From: Omnitrophica bacterium RIFCSPLOWO2_01_FULL_45_10
GTDB lineage: Bacteria > Omnitrophota > Gorgyraeia > 2-01-FULL-45-10
DNA: 25,428 nt
Assembly (NCBI GenBank): GCA_001804165.1
Contig: MHFL01000055.1
Coordinates: 1 to 25,428, forward strand
Reading direction: 5' to 3'
Shown here: positions 1 to 8,691 of the stretch, one piece after another
How the letters are laid out: each line of letters begins with the position of its first letter
Position numbering within the stretch: the stretch's first letter is position 1
Made by a program: the position numbers and the translations under genes
Notes under the pieces: generated by a model
Told to the model about the DNA's origin: nothing
The model's input: the letters and a program-made list of their open reading frames with translations, nothing else
The model's database searches: none

Positions 1-1281
1 AAGACATTCTCCGACTACTACAACGCCGACCAACCAAGGTTTGTAAGAGAATATGACTCGTCATATAACCTCCTCGTCACATATGAATACGACTCAAGCG
101 GCAAGCTGATCAAAAAAACTCTCCAAGACGGTACTATATACACCTATTATGTATCAGGTAGGATGGAATCAAAAAATCTCACCTCTCCAGATTTAAGCGG
201 TAATATCTACTACCACTTTAAGAACGAAGCCTTCTACAATAATGGCACCCCAACCGATTCAACAGACGACTATGGTAGAACCGATATAATAAAGCGTCTT
301 TCGCCTGACACAGATGGGGTCCTCGCTTATAAGTTCACTTACTCTACAGCCACCCCAGAGCGCATAGTCAAGAAGGAGGGCTACTCCAACTCAGGCATGA
401 CCACCTTAAAGGTCACATACACCTACTACGATGACACATATAACAGGATGGCGTCTAAGCGCCTGGCCACGCCTGACATCGGCGGAAATATATATTATGA
501 ATATCTAAATGAGGCATTCTACAATAATGGCACCCCGACCGATTCCACAGACGACTACGGCAGAGTTGCAAGAAGCCAAAGGGCAAGCGATGGTCATGTC
601 TTCAAGAATGTTTCATACTACACGGGAACGGATATGAAATATGTCGTTGAAGAATATACCGATCTTAACGAATTTACTTTAGTGGCTACATATAATTACT
701 ATTACAGCGGCAGCATTGTAACAGGCGTCAGAAAAATCGAGACTAATAGGACGTTGGAATTTGAAGGGGATTTTGTGCGGCCCATCTACGATAACAACGG
801 AACCTACAATTATGAGTCATGGTGGATGTACAGGACAGTTAATTATACGTCCGGCGGCAATTGGTATACATATAATAACGTTGTGATAAAATACAACCAC
901 AGCGACGGGAAATGGTATCTTTATGAACTTGCGGATCCAAATAATCCGTGGACGAATTGGGGCAATGTTCGCATAGCCTCGAATACTCAGATTACCCTTT
1001 ACGACTCAATCGGTGGTAATCTGATAACATACCCAAACCTGCCGCCATCGCCGCCACTTCCACTTGCGGACTCTTCGCCCATGGTTCAAAATAACGCGTT
1101 CACCCCCGCCCCAGAAGTAACCCAGATCGCAACTTATACGTCTCTACAACAAGAAGTTGATCAGCGCCTGGCCGTAGAGAGTCAGTTGAATACAACCTAT
1201 TCCTCGCAAGGCAGTTATACGCTTACGCCTGATATGGCTACCGACAGCGCCAGCGCCTTAAAAGAACAATTGATCAACTAG
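1..1281 (+). CDS. YD-repeat / RHS-like surface protein, C-terminal part (5' truncated by window)
   Basis: The frame is open from base 1 to the TAA at 1279-1281, giving 426 residues with no start, so this is the C-terminal end of a larger protein. The product is rich in Tyr, Asp, Asn, Thr and Gly, with YD-type strands such as TYEYDSSGKLIKK near the window start. A 95-residue unit is repeated: the segments encoded by 163-279 and 448-564 share FYNNGTPTDSTDDYGR exactly. The last ~110 residues are low complexity, with a Pro-rich stretch (LPPSPPLPLADSSP), and show no toxin or protease motif I recognise. YD/RHS proteins are usually secreted or surface-exposed and often bind carbohydrate. Its link to the downstream polysaccharide operon is positional only. 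Membership of the YD-repeat class is fairly sure; the exact function is unknown. Confidence 0.7.
   Translation, partial: KTFSDYYNADQPRFVREYDSSYNLLVTYEYDSSGKLIKKTLQDGTIYTYYVSGRMESKNLTSPDLSGNIYYHFKNEAFYNNGTPTDSTDDYGRTDIIKRLSPDTDGVLAYKFTYSTATPERIVKKEGYSNSGMTTLKVTYTYYDDTYNRMASKRLATPDIGGNIYYEYLNEAFYNNGTPTDSTDDYGRVARSQRASDGHVFKNVSYYTGTDMKYVVEEYTDLNEFTLVATYNYYYSGSIVTGVRKIETNRTLEFEGDFVRPIYDNNGTYNYESWWMYRTVNYTSGGNWYTYNNVVIKYNHSDGKWYLYELADPNNPWTNWGNVRIASNTQITLYDSIGGNLITYPNLPPSPPLPLADSSPMVQNNAFTPAPEVTQIATYTSLQQEVDQRLAVESQLNTTYSSQGSYTLTPDMATDSASALKEQLIN
226..564 (+). repeat. Near-identical internal coding repeat pair, offset 285 bp
   Basis: Bases 226-279 and 511-564 are near identical and differ mostly at third codon positions. 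Both encode NEAFYNNGTPTDSTDDYGR (Asn just before the repeat start). They are part of a 95-residue repeating unit in the YD-repeat protein. Confidence 0.85.
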
Positions 1282-1335
1282 ACATCTTAAAAGATTCATG
1301 ATTTTTTAACCTCCCGTACTTTTAACCTCCCTTCC

Positions 1336-1364
1336 TTGTAAAATAGACCTCCATGTGGTAATAT
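1336..1364 (+). promoter_or_regulatory. Putative sigma70-type promoter with extended -10 for the polysaccharide operon
   Basis: TTGTAA (1336-1341, 4/6 to the -35 consensus) is followed after 17 bp by TAATAT (1359-1364, 4/6). A TG sits one base before the -10, giving an extended -10. Transcription would start near 1371, about 20 bases before the wzx start. The spacer and TG are good; each hexamer alone is modest. Just upstream, TTTTAACCTCCC occurs twice (1304-1315 and 1320-1331) with a 16-bp period, a possible protein-binding repeat. Confidence 0.4.
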
Positions 1365-1391
1365 CTTCAATAAAACTATTTTTTTATTATA

Positions 1392-2702
1392 ATGGCATTC
1401 CCATTTAGCCTTTTAGCCAGAGAGAAGATCGGGAACTTTCTGAAAAGGGTCTCATCTTCAAAAGAAGATAAGGCCTTGATAGAAAATTTCTTCTCCTTAT
1501 CTCTATTGCAGGGGCTAAATTATATATTTCCCCTCATCACATTCCCTTATCTTGTAAGGATACTTGGCCCTGCGAAGTTCGGTCTAGTAATATTTGCCCA
1601 GAGTTTTATATGGTACTTCGTCCTTCTTACAGATTATGGTTTTAATTTTACGGCCAACAGGTCCGTCTCTGTAAACAAGAATAATATTGATGAGGTCTCG
1701 CGCATATACTGCACGGTAAATGTCATAAAATTCATGTTGCTCATAATCAGTTTTTTGCTTCTTTTCCTCTTCGTAAATTTTATCCCGAAATTTAAGGAAG
1801 AAAGGCTCGTTTATTATTTCACCTTCCTCACAGTAGCCGGAAACGCGTTATTCCCGACATGGTTTTTCCAAGGCATGGAGAGGATGAAATACATCGCCGT
1901 CCTAAACTGTTTGGCTAAGGCCGTATTTACCGTTTCAATATTCGTCTTCGTAAGAAGAGTCGAAAATTATGTATACGTTCCATTGCTCAATTCGCTCGGC
2001 TATCTCACGGCCGGCCTGGTAAGCGTAGCAATAGTTTCGAGAGACTTCGGTGTTAGATTTTTCATGCCGAAGATGATAGATATAATAGGCATGCTTAAAG
2101 AAGGGTGGCGCGTCTTCATATCCACCATAGCCATAAGCGCCTATTCCACGACGCGCGTATTTTCCGTAGGGCTCCTTACAAACGACACGATAACCGGCTT
2201 ATACGCGATAGCCGATAAACTCATCAATATAATCCAGGCAACGTGGCTCATCCCCCTTGTTCAGGCAATATATCCCAGGCTAAGCAATATCTACGCAAGA
2301 GACAAAAGACAATCTTTCAGGTACATGAAGAGGTTTCAGAATTTCTCGACCATTGCCTACATAGTGATGCTACCCATTCTATTTCTAGCGGCGCCGTATG
2401 TAATAAAGGTTGTGTCTGGGCACGCCTACCCGGAGAGCGTAATCGCCTTTAGGATACTTTTAGTCGCCTTTCTCTTCACGACCGCCAACGCCTTTAGGGC
2501 ACAGTTCCTTTTGGCGGCCGGATGGGACGATCTTTATTCCAGGATACACGTAATGGCCGGAATTCTGGGAATCCTGCTGACGTTCTTCCTCACTTATAAA
2601 ATTTCTTATATAGGCCCGGCCATCGCGCTTACAATCGTTGAAATAACGGTTCTTTACCTAACCGTTAAAGCAGTCATAGATCGATCAGGAGACGCAAGGT
2701 AA
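1392..2702 (+). CDS. wzx: Wzx-type oligosaccharide flippase (polysaccharide biosynthesis protein)
   Basis: This 436-residue, very hydrophobic protein has about 12-14 predicted membrane spans and belongs to the MOP-superfamily flippases that move lipid-linked repeat units across the inner membrane. The N-terminal family signature is clear: NFFSLSLLQGLNYIFPLI then FPYLVRILGPAKFG (about residues 32-65), as in RfbX/Wzx proteins. Length is typical. No Shine-Dalgarno sequence is visible before the ATG, which sits in an AT-rich leader. It is first in the operon, two bases before the next gene. Flippases are too divergent for substrate prediction. Class confident; the symbol is a class label. Confidence 0.85.
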   Translation: MAFPFSLLAREKIGNFLKRVSSSKEDKALIENFFSLSLLQGLNYIFPLITFPYLVRILGPAKFGLVIFAQSFIWYFVLLTDYGFNFTANRSVSVNKNNIDEVSRIYCTVNVIKFMLLIISFLLLFLFVNFIPKFKEERLVYYFTFLTVAGNALFPTWFFQGMERMKYIAVLNCLAKAVFTVSIFVFVRRVENYVYVPLLNSLGYLTAGLVSVAIVSRDFGVRFFMPKMIDIIGMLKEGWRVFISTIAISAYSTTRVFSVGLLTNDTITGLYAIADKLINIIQATWLIPLVQAIYPRLSNIYARDKRQSFRYMKRFQNFSTIAYIVMLPILFLAAPYVIKVVSGHAYPESVIAFRILLVAFLFTTANAFRAQFLLAAGWDDLYSRIHVMAGILGILLTFFLTYKISYIGPAIALTIVEITVLYLTVKAVIDRSGDAR

Positions 2703-2704
2703 TT

Positions 2705-4174
2705 ATGCTCATAACATTATCCGCAAGAAATAATTTTTTTGTCTTATTCATTACGGTTGTCGCATCGATACTTTTAAGCGGGTTATCACTATATGCAGGA
2801 CCTCTGTGGGGGATTTTGGCGTTCGCGTTGATAGCGTTAGCGATCCTCTCTTTAATGAAGATACAAGCGCTATTCTACCTCCTCTTCCTGTGGTTGTCGG
2901 CAGCGGGCTTCATTCTTAATTATTTTCCTTTAGGGGAGTACGCAATAGCCACATACGTGGATGAGATATTGGTCTTCCTGTTGTTAATATTTCTATCTTT
3001 TAAGTTTGCCTCAAGAGAGGTATCAGGCGAATCCTCCATCTTCGTAATAGGCATATCTCTATTCATAATCTTTTTGAGCATCTCAACGCTCATCAACAAA
3101 AGCCCGGCCATAGGGCTTTTGAATTTCGTCTCGACTTATTTAAAGTTTTTCATAATATTTTTATGCGCCGTCAATCTCCTCGGAGACGATGATTTGAAAA
3201 GGATGATCACTTTTGCGGTGTTTACCGTATTGATACAATCCGCAGCGGCCGCGTTACAATATATCACATTCGGGAAAACGAACATTTTGGTCGGGTCCGA
3301 GATAACCAACATCAAAGACGCCGCATGCGGCCTATTTGGGAGATATGGAGCGCATCTCTTAGGCCACTTCTCTGTAATTACTTTGATCATCTCTTCATCG
3401 CTCTGGCTTTTTACCGGAGAGAAGAGATGGATATTTTATTCCGTCATATCGTTAGTCGCATTTATCCTCTCCTTCACCGAAAGTGATTATATATTCATTA
3501 TCTTCTATATATTGATGCTGGGCAGCGAATTTTTGTCGCTTCGGCTGAAGGGCAAGCATGAGAGACAGTTTCGATTTATAGGTTACTCAATGCTTCTATT
3601 CCTGATTCTACTCAGTGTCTATTCGGCTTTGAATTTGCATTTAGAGACGGCGCAACGTTATAAAAAGTATCTTACTTCGGCCTCGGCGATAAAGGGGATG
3701 GGCAAGATGCAGGCGCTGAAGGCAATGACAAGTATAATATTAGAGGAACCACAGCACGTCATTATAGGCGTAGGGCCGGGCAACTTTACGGGAGGAGTCG
3801 CGCAAAAGGTCGAAGGGGCGTACTATAAAAAATATGTAGGGTTCAGGGTAAGGTCGATATTTTCCGTAGCCGACTATTGGTGGTCTACTTTTATTACCTT
3901 ATTGTCAGAAACGGGCGTTTTGGGATACCTCGTTTACGCCTCAATGTTCGTAATTATATATTTGAAGGGATTGAGATTGAAGGGCTTAGTTGACCCCGGG
4001 GCCAAACCTTTCGATAAGGCTTGCGCCTTTTCATTGATAAGTGTGATGATATTTCTACTCTTTTTATCTTTCATGTCGAATTTATTGGAAGCGACTGTTT
4101 TAATGTTCCTGCCGTCGATTCTTTCGGCCTACGTCTGGAAAAGGTATCATATTTTACGCAGGGCACGATTATGA
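2705..4174 (+). CDS. O-antigen polymerase/ligase-type membrane protein (Wzy candidate 1)
   Basis: A 489-residue multi-spanning membrane protein (roughly 11-12 hydrophobic segments). A large loop before the last spans carries GVGPGNFTGG (355-364), the pattern seen in Wzy_C/O-antigen ligase proteins, followed by an ETGVLGYLVYA segment. The His-Asn motif usual in this loop of ligases is replaced by a WWST-containing stretch, so its active site may differ from the second candidate at 9918. AAGG (2695-2698) stands about 6 bases before the ATG. Next to wzx, polymerisation of flipped repeat units is the likeliest role, but sequence alone cannot separate polymerase from ligase. Its stop overlaps the next start as ATGA. 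Confidence 0.75.
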   Translation: MLITLSARNNFFVLFITVVASILLSGLSLYAGPLWGILAFALIALAILSLMKIQALFYLLFLWLSAAGFILNYFPLGEYAIATYVDEILVFLLLIFLSFKFASREVSGESSIFVIGISLFIIFLSISTLINKSPAIGLLNFVSTYLKFFIIFLCAVNLLGDDDLKRMITFAVFTVLIQSAAAALQYITFGKTNILVGSEITNIKDAACGLFGRYGAHLLGHFSVITLIISSSLWLFTGEKRWIFYSVISLVAFILSFTESDYIFIIFYILMLGSEFLSLRLKGKHERQFRFIGYSMLLFLILLSVYSALNLHLETAQRYKKYLTSASAIKGMGKMQALKAMTSIILEEPQHVIIGVGPGNFTGGVAQKVEGAYYKKYVGFRVRSIFSVADYWWSTFITLLSETGVLGYLVYASMFVIIYLKGLRLKGLVDPGAKPFDKACAFSLISVMIFLLFLSFMSNLLEATVLMFLPSILSAYVWKRYHILRRARL

Positions 4175-5361
4175 TCAAGATCAAGCTAATATTCATCTCC
4201 CATTCCGCAGAATACGGCGGGGCGGAAAAGAACCTCCTCGATATCATTACCAATATAGATAGGGATTACTATGAGGTATATCTCTTGTTTCCCAGGGAAG
4301 GCCTATTCGAAGAGGAGATTAGGCGGCGCGGGATAAGATGCTTTATTATAAATTATAAGTATTGGGTGGACCCAAAACCATTTTCTTTAAGACTCTTATT
4401 AAATCTTCCTTTAAATATCATAGGCGCGTTCAGAATAGTCCGTCTTATCAAAAAGATCGGCATAGATATGGTATATACGAACACATGCACGGTGATATCC
4501 GGCGCGATAGCAAGCTTTATTTGCGGCAAACCCCACTTATGGCATATTCATGAGCACATAGGTAGACGAGGAGGCGCCTTTTGTCTACCTATATTTAATG
4601 GCCTCATACCTAAGTTAATCCACCTTTTATCGTCGCATATAATAGTTAATTCAGCGGCAGTAAAAGACGATTTTCCAAAAGCGTATCAAGAAAAGGTGTC
4701 CACAATCTATTACGGATTCGAAATCCCCGCGGATGGGCCGAAAGACAATGAAAAGGAAGAGATTAAAAGAAGATACGGCGTAGAAGAGAATGAAAAAATT
4801 ATTTCGGTGATAGGCGTCATATGCGACAGAAAGGGCCAGAGGGAAGCGACGCTTGCCCTTTCCATCATAGCAAAGGAAAAATCTAATTTTAGATTGCTTC
4901 TTGCCGGCAAGGAGTACAGATCCAATCGTCCATATATAAGTGAGCTAAGCGCCATCATATCGCGCAATAATCTGCAGGGCAGAATGATATTCACAGGTTT
5001 CATTGAGGATATTAAAGAAATATACGCCATTTCAGATATGCTTCTGGTTCCATCGTCCGCCGAGCCGTTTGGAAGGGTAGTTGTGGAGGCTATGTTGTAT
5101 GGAGTGCCGGTTATTGCCACGAGAGTAGGCGGTATACCCGAGATAGTCGAAGACGGCAAGACAGGCATTCTTATCAACTCACGCGGGCCGGAAGAGATAG
5201 CCGCTGCCATATTGAGGTTGTCTGGCGCGCCGCAGGAGGCGCGAAGGTTAGTAGAGACGGCCAGAAGGACTGCGATAGAACGCTTCGGCATGGCAAGAAT
5301 GATGTTTGAGATCGAATCTATAATAAAAGAGACATGGCAGAGAAATCAGAGATATCGATAA
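4171..5361 (+). CDS. Glycosyltransferase family 4 (GT-B fold)
   Basis: A 396-residue GT4 enzyme expected to add a sugar from a nucleotide donor to the lipid-linked repeat unit at the cytoplasmic face. N-terminal acceptor-domain signature GGAEKN (16-21); C-terminal donor-domain motif EPFGRVVVE with Glu298 and Glu306 in EX7E spacing, then GVPVIATRVGGIPEIV. The frame is open further upstream to 4021, but the ATG at 4171 is chosen: it forms an ATGA overlap with the preceding stop and gives the standard GT4 beginning MIKIKLIFISHSAEYGG. Donor and acceptor sugars cannot be read from sequence. The 3' end overlaps the next gene by 28 bp. Confidence 0.88.
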   Translation: MIKIKLIFISHSAEYGGAEKNLLDIITNIDRDYYEVYLLFPREGLFEEEIRRRGIRCFIINYKYWVDPKPFSLRLLLNLPLNIIGAFRIVRLIKKIGIDMVYTNTCTVISGAIASFICGKPHLWHIHEHIGRRGGAFCLPIFNGLIPKLIHLLSSHIIVNSAAVKDDFPKAYQEKVSTIYYGFEIPADGPKDNEKEEIKRRYGVEENEKIISVIGVICDRKGQREATLALSIIAKEKSNFRLLLAGKEYRSNRPYISELSAIISRNNLQGRMIFTGFIEDIKEIYAISDMLLVPSSAEPFGRVVVEAMLYGVPVIATRVGGIPEIVEDGKTGILINSRGPEEIAAAILRLSGAPQEARRLVETARRTAIERFGMARMMFEIESIIKETWQRNQRYR

Positions 5362-6302
5362 TAATCGTAAATTGGAACGCCCAAGAAGTATTGGGCGAGT
5401 GCCTGAAATCCATATACCGGACTGTAAATGCCTCTTTTGAGATCATAGTCGTTGACAATCACTCTTCGGATAATAGTGTTTCAATGATAAAGGAAGGATT
5501 CCCCGAAGTCAAATTGATCGAAGAGAAAGAGAATATCGGATTCGCAAAGGCCAACAATATTGGGTTTAGGTTTTCAAATGGTAAATATGTAATGCTACTC
5601 AACCCTGATACCGAACTGATCGATGACGCCGTAGAGAAGATGACGAAGATATTAGATACACATCAGGAGATAGGCATAGTTGGGCCAAAGATATTGAATA
5701 AGGATGGGGCCGTATCTAAAAATGGAAAGAAGAGATTGCCGACAATCCCCAACGACATATCTTATCTATTTCTTATCCAGAAGTCGATCGGCTTCATAGA
5801 GCAAAAGTTATCTCGGTTGCCCTTTTTAAAAAAGCAATTCTATTCCTATTACGAAAAAAGCGGGGAATGCGAGTGCCTGTCCGGCTCATGCATGATGTTC
5901 AAAAGCGCGTTTTTCAAAGAGGCGGGTCTTTTCGACGAAACCATGCCGATGTATCTAGACGATATCGACATATGCTATAGGTCCTTAAAGAACGGCAGGA
6001 AGAATTTCTACCTTGCCGATGCCGAGATTATTCATTTAGGGCAATACTCTACGAGGAAGTCGAATGACTACAAGATGTTCGACATATTATCCATGCATAG
6101 CCGGCTCTTATTTTACAAGAAGCACTTTGGAAAGAAAAAGGTCATCTCATATAAGATGGTAGTTCTCATGAGCATTCCATACCTTTTAGTTTTGGACATT
6201 ATAACCATGCCTTATTATTTATTTTTGAATAAACTTGCCGAAAAGTTACAGGTTGTGAGGAAACACTTAAAGTATATTGATATAGTGATTGAGAGAAGAT
6301 GA
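5334..6302 (+). CDS. Glycosyltransferase family 2 (rhamnosyltransferase-like, GT-A fold)
   Basis: A 322-residue GT2 enzyme. It opens with ISIIIVNWNAQE (7-18), then VDNHSSDNS (40-48), the metal/donor site LLNPDTE (88-94), CLSGSCMMF (181-189) and the acceptor-side YLDDIDICYR (207-216), the order seen in dTDP-rhamnosyl-type GT2 proteins such as WbbL. A hydrophobic segment near residues 278-300 probably binds the membrane. The start lies inside the preceding gene (28-bp overlap), suggesting translational coupling; the stop overlaps the next start as ATGA. Rhamnose as donor is a guess from family resemblance. Confidence 0.87.
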   Translation: MAEKSEISIIIVNWNAQEVLGECLKSIYRTVNASFEIIVVDNHSSDNSVSMIKEGFPEVKLIEEKENIGFAKANNIGFRFSNGKYVMLLNPDTELIDDAVEKMTKILDTHQEIGIVGPKILNKDGAVSKNGKKRLPTIPNDISYLFLIQKSIGFIEQKLSRLPFLKKQFYSYYEKSGECECLSGSCMMFKSAFFKEAGLFDETMPMYLDDIDICYRSLKNGRKNFYLADAEIIHLGQYSTRKSNDYKMFDILSMHSRLLFYKKHFGKKKVISYKMVVLMSIPYLLVLDIITMPYYLFLNKLAEKLQVVRKHLKYIDIVIERR

Positions 6303-7540
6303 AGATCTTATTGGCAAATAAATTTTTTTATCCCAAGGGCGGGGCCGAGACCGCGTTTTTGCAAACGGGAAGACTCATGGAAAAGATGGGGCATAAGGTA
6401 ATTTATTTTTCCATGAAGCATCCGATGAATCTAGAAACGCCCTATAAGAAATATTTCGTATCGAATGTAGATTATGAAAGAGGCGGATTGGCGTACAAAG
6501 CGAAAGCCGCTCTTAAACTTCTTTATTCGTTCGAGGCCGGGAGAAAAATGGAAGAGTTGATTCAGGATGAGCGGCCTGACATCGCGCATCTTTTTAACAT
6601 ATATCATCAGTTGTCGCCATCCATCCTATATTCCCTTAAAAGACACTCTGTCCCGATCGTCATGACCCTGAATGATTACAAGATGGCGTGCGCATCGTAC
6701 CTCTTGCTGTATAAAGGAAAGATATGCAAGTCGTGTAGAGGCGGAAATTATTATGAATGTCTCTTAAAAAATTGCGTCAAAGAGTCAAGGTTAAAGAGCC
6801 TACTCAATACGTTCGAGATGTATCTTCACCACAAGGTTTTTCATTGGTACGACGTAGTAGATATGTTCATCTCGCCCAGCAGATTTCTACAATCTAAACT
6901 TCACGAGATGGGATTCAGTCAAGATAACATTATCCATTTATCTCACTTCTCGAATATCGAAGATATAAAGCCATCTTTTGGGCATGAGGACGACTCTGTT
7001 ATTTATGTCGGAAGGTTATCAAAGGAGAAAGGGCTGGACACGTTGATAAATGCCGTTAAGGGGTCCGACAGGATACATCTAAAGATTGTAGGCGACGGGC
7101 CCATGAGGGAGGAGATTGAAGAGAGGATACGTAAAGAGGGGATAAGAAACATCCGCCTCCTCGGTCATAAAATCGGCAGTGAGTTGGAACAGGAGATTAG
7201 AAAGTCCAGGGCCGTCGTTCTTCCATCGCTATGTTACGAGGTTTACGGCCTCTCGATAACGGAAGGTTATGTTCTTGGAAAACCTGCCGTAGGCGCGAAT
7301 ATCGGAGGGATCCCGGAAGTAATACAGGATAATGTCACAGGATTATTATTTAATCCTGGAGATGAGATCGATTTGCGTAAGAAGATAGAATTTTTTATAG
7401 AAAATCCAGATAAGGCCGTAGAGATGGGTAAAAACGGACGGCGATTTGCGGAGGTCGAACTCAATCCAAAAATATACTACGAGAGATTGATGCAAATTTA
7501 TCAAATGGCATTCGAGCGCCATAAGATTAATAAAAGGTGA
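6299..7540 (+). CDS. Glycosyltransferase family 4 with Cys-rich insert
   Basis: A 413-residue GT4 protein. KGGAET (13-18) marks the N-terminal domain; YVGRLSKEKG (236-245), GDGP (265-268) and Glu314/Glu322 in EX7E spacing mark the C-terminal donor domain. Between residues 131 and 159 there are five cysteines (131, 143, 146, 154, 159), including CKSC, in a pattern known from a GT4 subgroup and suggestive of metal binding. It starts by ATGA overlap with the preceding gene and ends 6 bases before the next. Role: addition of one sugar of the repeat unit; substrate unknown. Confidence 0.87.
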   Translation: MKILLANKFFYPKGGAETAFLQTGRLMEKMGHKVIYFSMKHPMNLETPYKKYFVSNVDYERGGLAYKAKAALKLLYSFEAGRKMEELIQDERPDIAHLFNIYHQLSPSILYSLKRHSVPIVMTLNDYKMACASYLLLYKGKICKSCRGGNYYECLLKNCVKESRLKSLLNTFEMYLHHKVFHWYDVVDMFISPSRFLQSKLHEMGFSQDNIIHLSHFSNIEDIKPSFGHEDDSVIYVGRLSKEKGLDTLINAVKGSDRIHLKIVGDGPMREEIEERIRKEGIRNIRLLGHKIGSELEQEIRKSRAVVLPSLCYEVYGLSITEGYVLGKPAVGANIGGIPEVIQDNVTGLLFNPGDEIDLRKKIEFFIENPDKAVEMGKNGRRFAEVELNPKIYYERLMQIYQMAFERHKINKR

Positions 7541-7546
7541 TGGTCC

Positions 7547-8689
7547 ATGAAGATCGCGGTTTTGGGAACCAGAGGTTTTCCGGGAGTCCAGGGAGGAGTT
7601 GAGGCGCACTGCGAAAACCTCTATCCGAGATTAGCGGAGTTGGGATGCGACGTCACTGCATTCACGAGAGCGCCGTATGTAAATCCGAATATTAAAGAAT
7701 ACAAAAATGTCAAACTATATTCGTTAACCTGCCCTAAGACGAAGGCATTAGAAACGCTCGTTCATACGTTTAAAGGCGTCTTTGCCGCTCGAAGGATGAA
7801 CCCGGATATATTGCACATCCACGCCATCGGGCCATCTCTATTCGCTCCATTGGCCCGAATCCTCGGTATGAAAGTTGTGATAACTAACCATGGCCCGGAT
7901 TATAAAAGAAAGAAATGGGGGTATTTAGGCAAAACGGCCCTGGTTTTGGGAGAGACCTTAGGCACGGCCTATGCGAATGAGATAATATGTATCTCCGGAC
8001 ATATCGCGAGGCATATCTACAGGATTTATGGAAGAGAGGGTACTCTTATCCCAAACGGCGTAGTCATGCCAAAGATTGTAGAAGACGAGACGACTCTAAG
8101 AAAATACGGCCTGGACAAAGGCAAATATATATTAGCCGTCGGACGGTTTGTGCCCGAGAAGGGTTTCCATGATTTGATAGGCGCCTTTGATAGGCTTTAC
8201 AGTATGAAAGAGGGCCGAGATGGATTTGAATGGGGTTCGATAGACGGATGGAAATTGGTGCTTGTCGGCCGACCCGACCATGAAGACAGATACAGCTTGG
8301 GTTTAAAGAAGACGGCGCAGGAAAATGAAAATATGATATTGACGGGCTTTTTAACAGGCGCTGCGTTGAAAGAACTCTATATCCATGCAGGGTTATTTGT
8401 ACTCCCTTCCTATTATGAAGGTTTATCCATTACATTGCTTGAGGCGATGAGTTACGGCTTATCATGCATTGCCTCGGATATACCCGCGAATAGAGAAGTC
8501 GCGCTACCGGATGAGAGATATTTTAAGGCGGGAGATGTGAAAGGCCTCGCGGATAAAATGAGAAAATTTATGACAATGCGCTTAAACGAAGGAGAAAGGC
8601 AAAGGATGACTGATCTTGTCAAAAAGAAGTACGACTGGGATGATATAGCGGCGAGGACGATGTCTGTATATAAAAAGGCGGTCGGTTAA
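7547..8689 (+). CDS. Glycosyltransferase family 4 with DUF1972-type N-terminus
   Basis: A 380-residue GT. Its N-terminus, IAVLGTRGFPGVQGGVE (3-19), is the hallmark of the DUF1972/rhamnosyltransferase-like GT4 subgroup. HGPDYKRKKWG (115-125) and IPNGV (168-172) follow. The donor domain shows AVGRFVPEKGFHDLI and Glu291/Glu299 (EGLSITLLE) in EX7E spacing. Third GT4 of the cluster and last of four consecutive glycosyltransferases, so the repeat unit probably holds at least four added sugars beyond or including the primed one. ATG follows a GGTGATGGTCC stretch, a weak ribosome site. Confidence 0.88.
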   Translation: MKIAVLGTRGFPGVQGGVEAHCENLYPRLAELGCDVTAFTRAPYVNPNIKEYKNVKLYSLTCPKTKALETLVHTFKGVFAARRMNPDILHIHAIGPSLFAPLARILGMKVVITNHGPDYKRKKWGYLGKTALVLGETLGTAYANEIICISGHIARHIYRIYGREGTLIPNGVVMPKIVEDETTLRKYGLDKGKYILAVGRFVPEKGFHDLIGAFDRLYSMKEGRDGFEWGSIDGWKLVLVGRPDHEDRYSLGLKKTAQENENMILTGFLTGAALKELYIHAGLFVLPSYYEGLSITLLEAMSYGLSCIASDIPANREVALPDERYFKAGDVKGLADKMRKFMTMRLNEGERQRMTDLVKKKYDWDDIAARTMSVYKKAVG

Positions 8690-8691
8690 TC

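Noticed and set aside
4021..4170. N-terminal extension of the first GT4 gene
   Set aside because: It lies fully within the preceding gene, has no GT4 similarity, and the ATGA start at 4171 gives the normal family N-terminus.
4710..5291. 193-codon open frame on the minus strand
   Set aside because: Antisense to a well-supported GT4 gene, Ser/Pro/Ile-rich with no recognisable domain; typical shadow frame. The same holds for the minus-strand frames at 10379-10819, 17181-17591 and 19695-20087.
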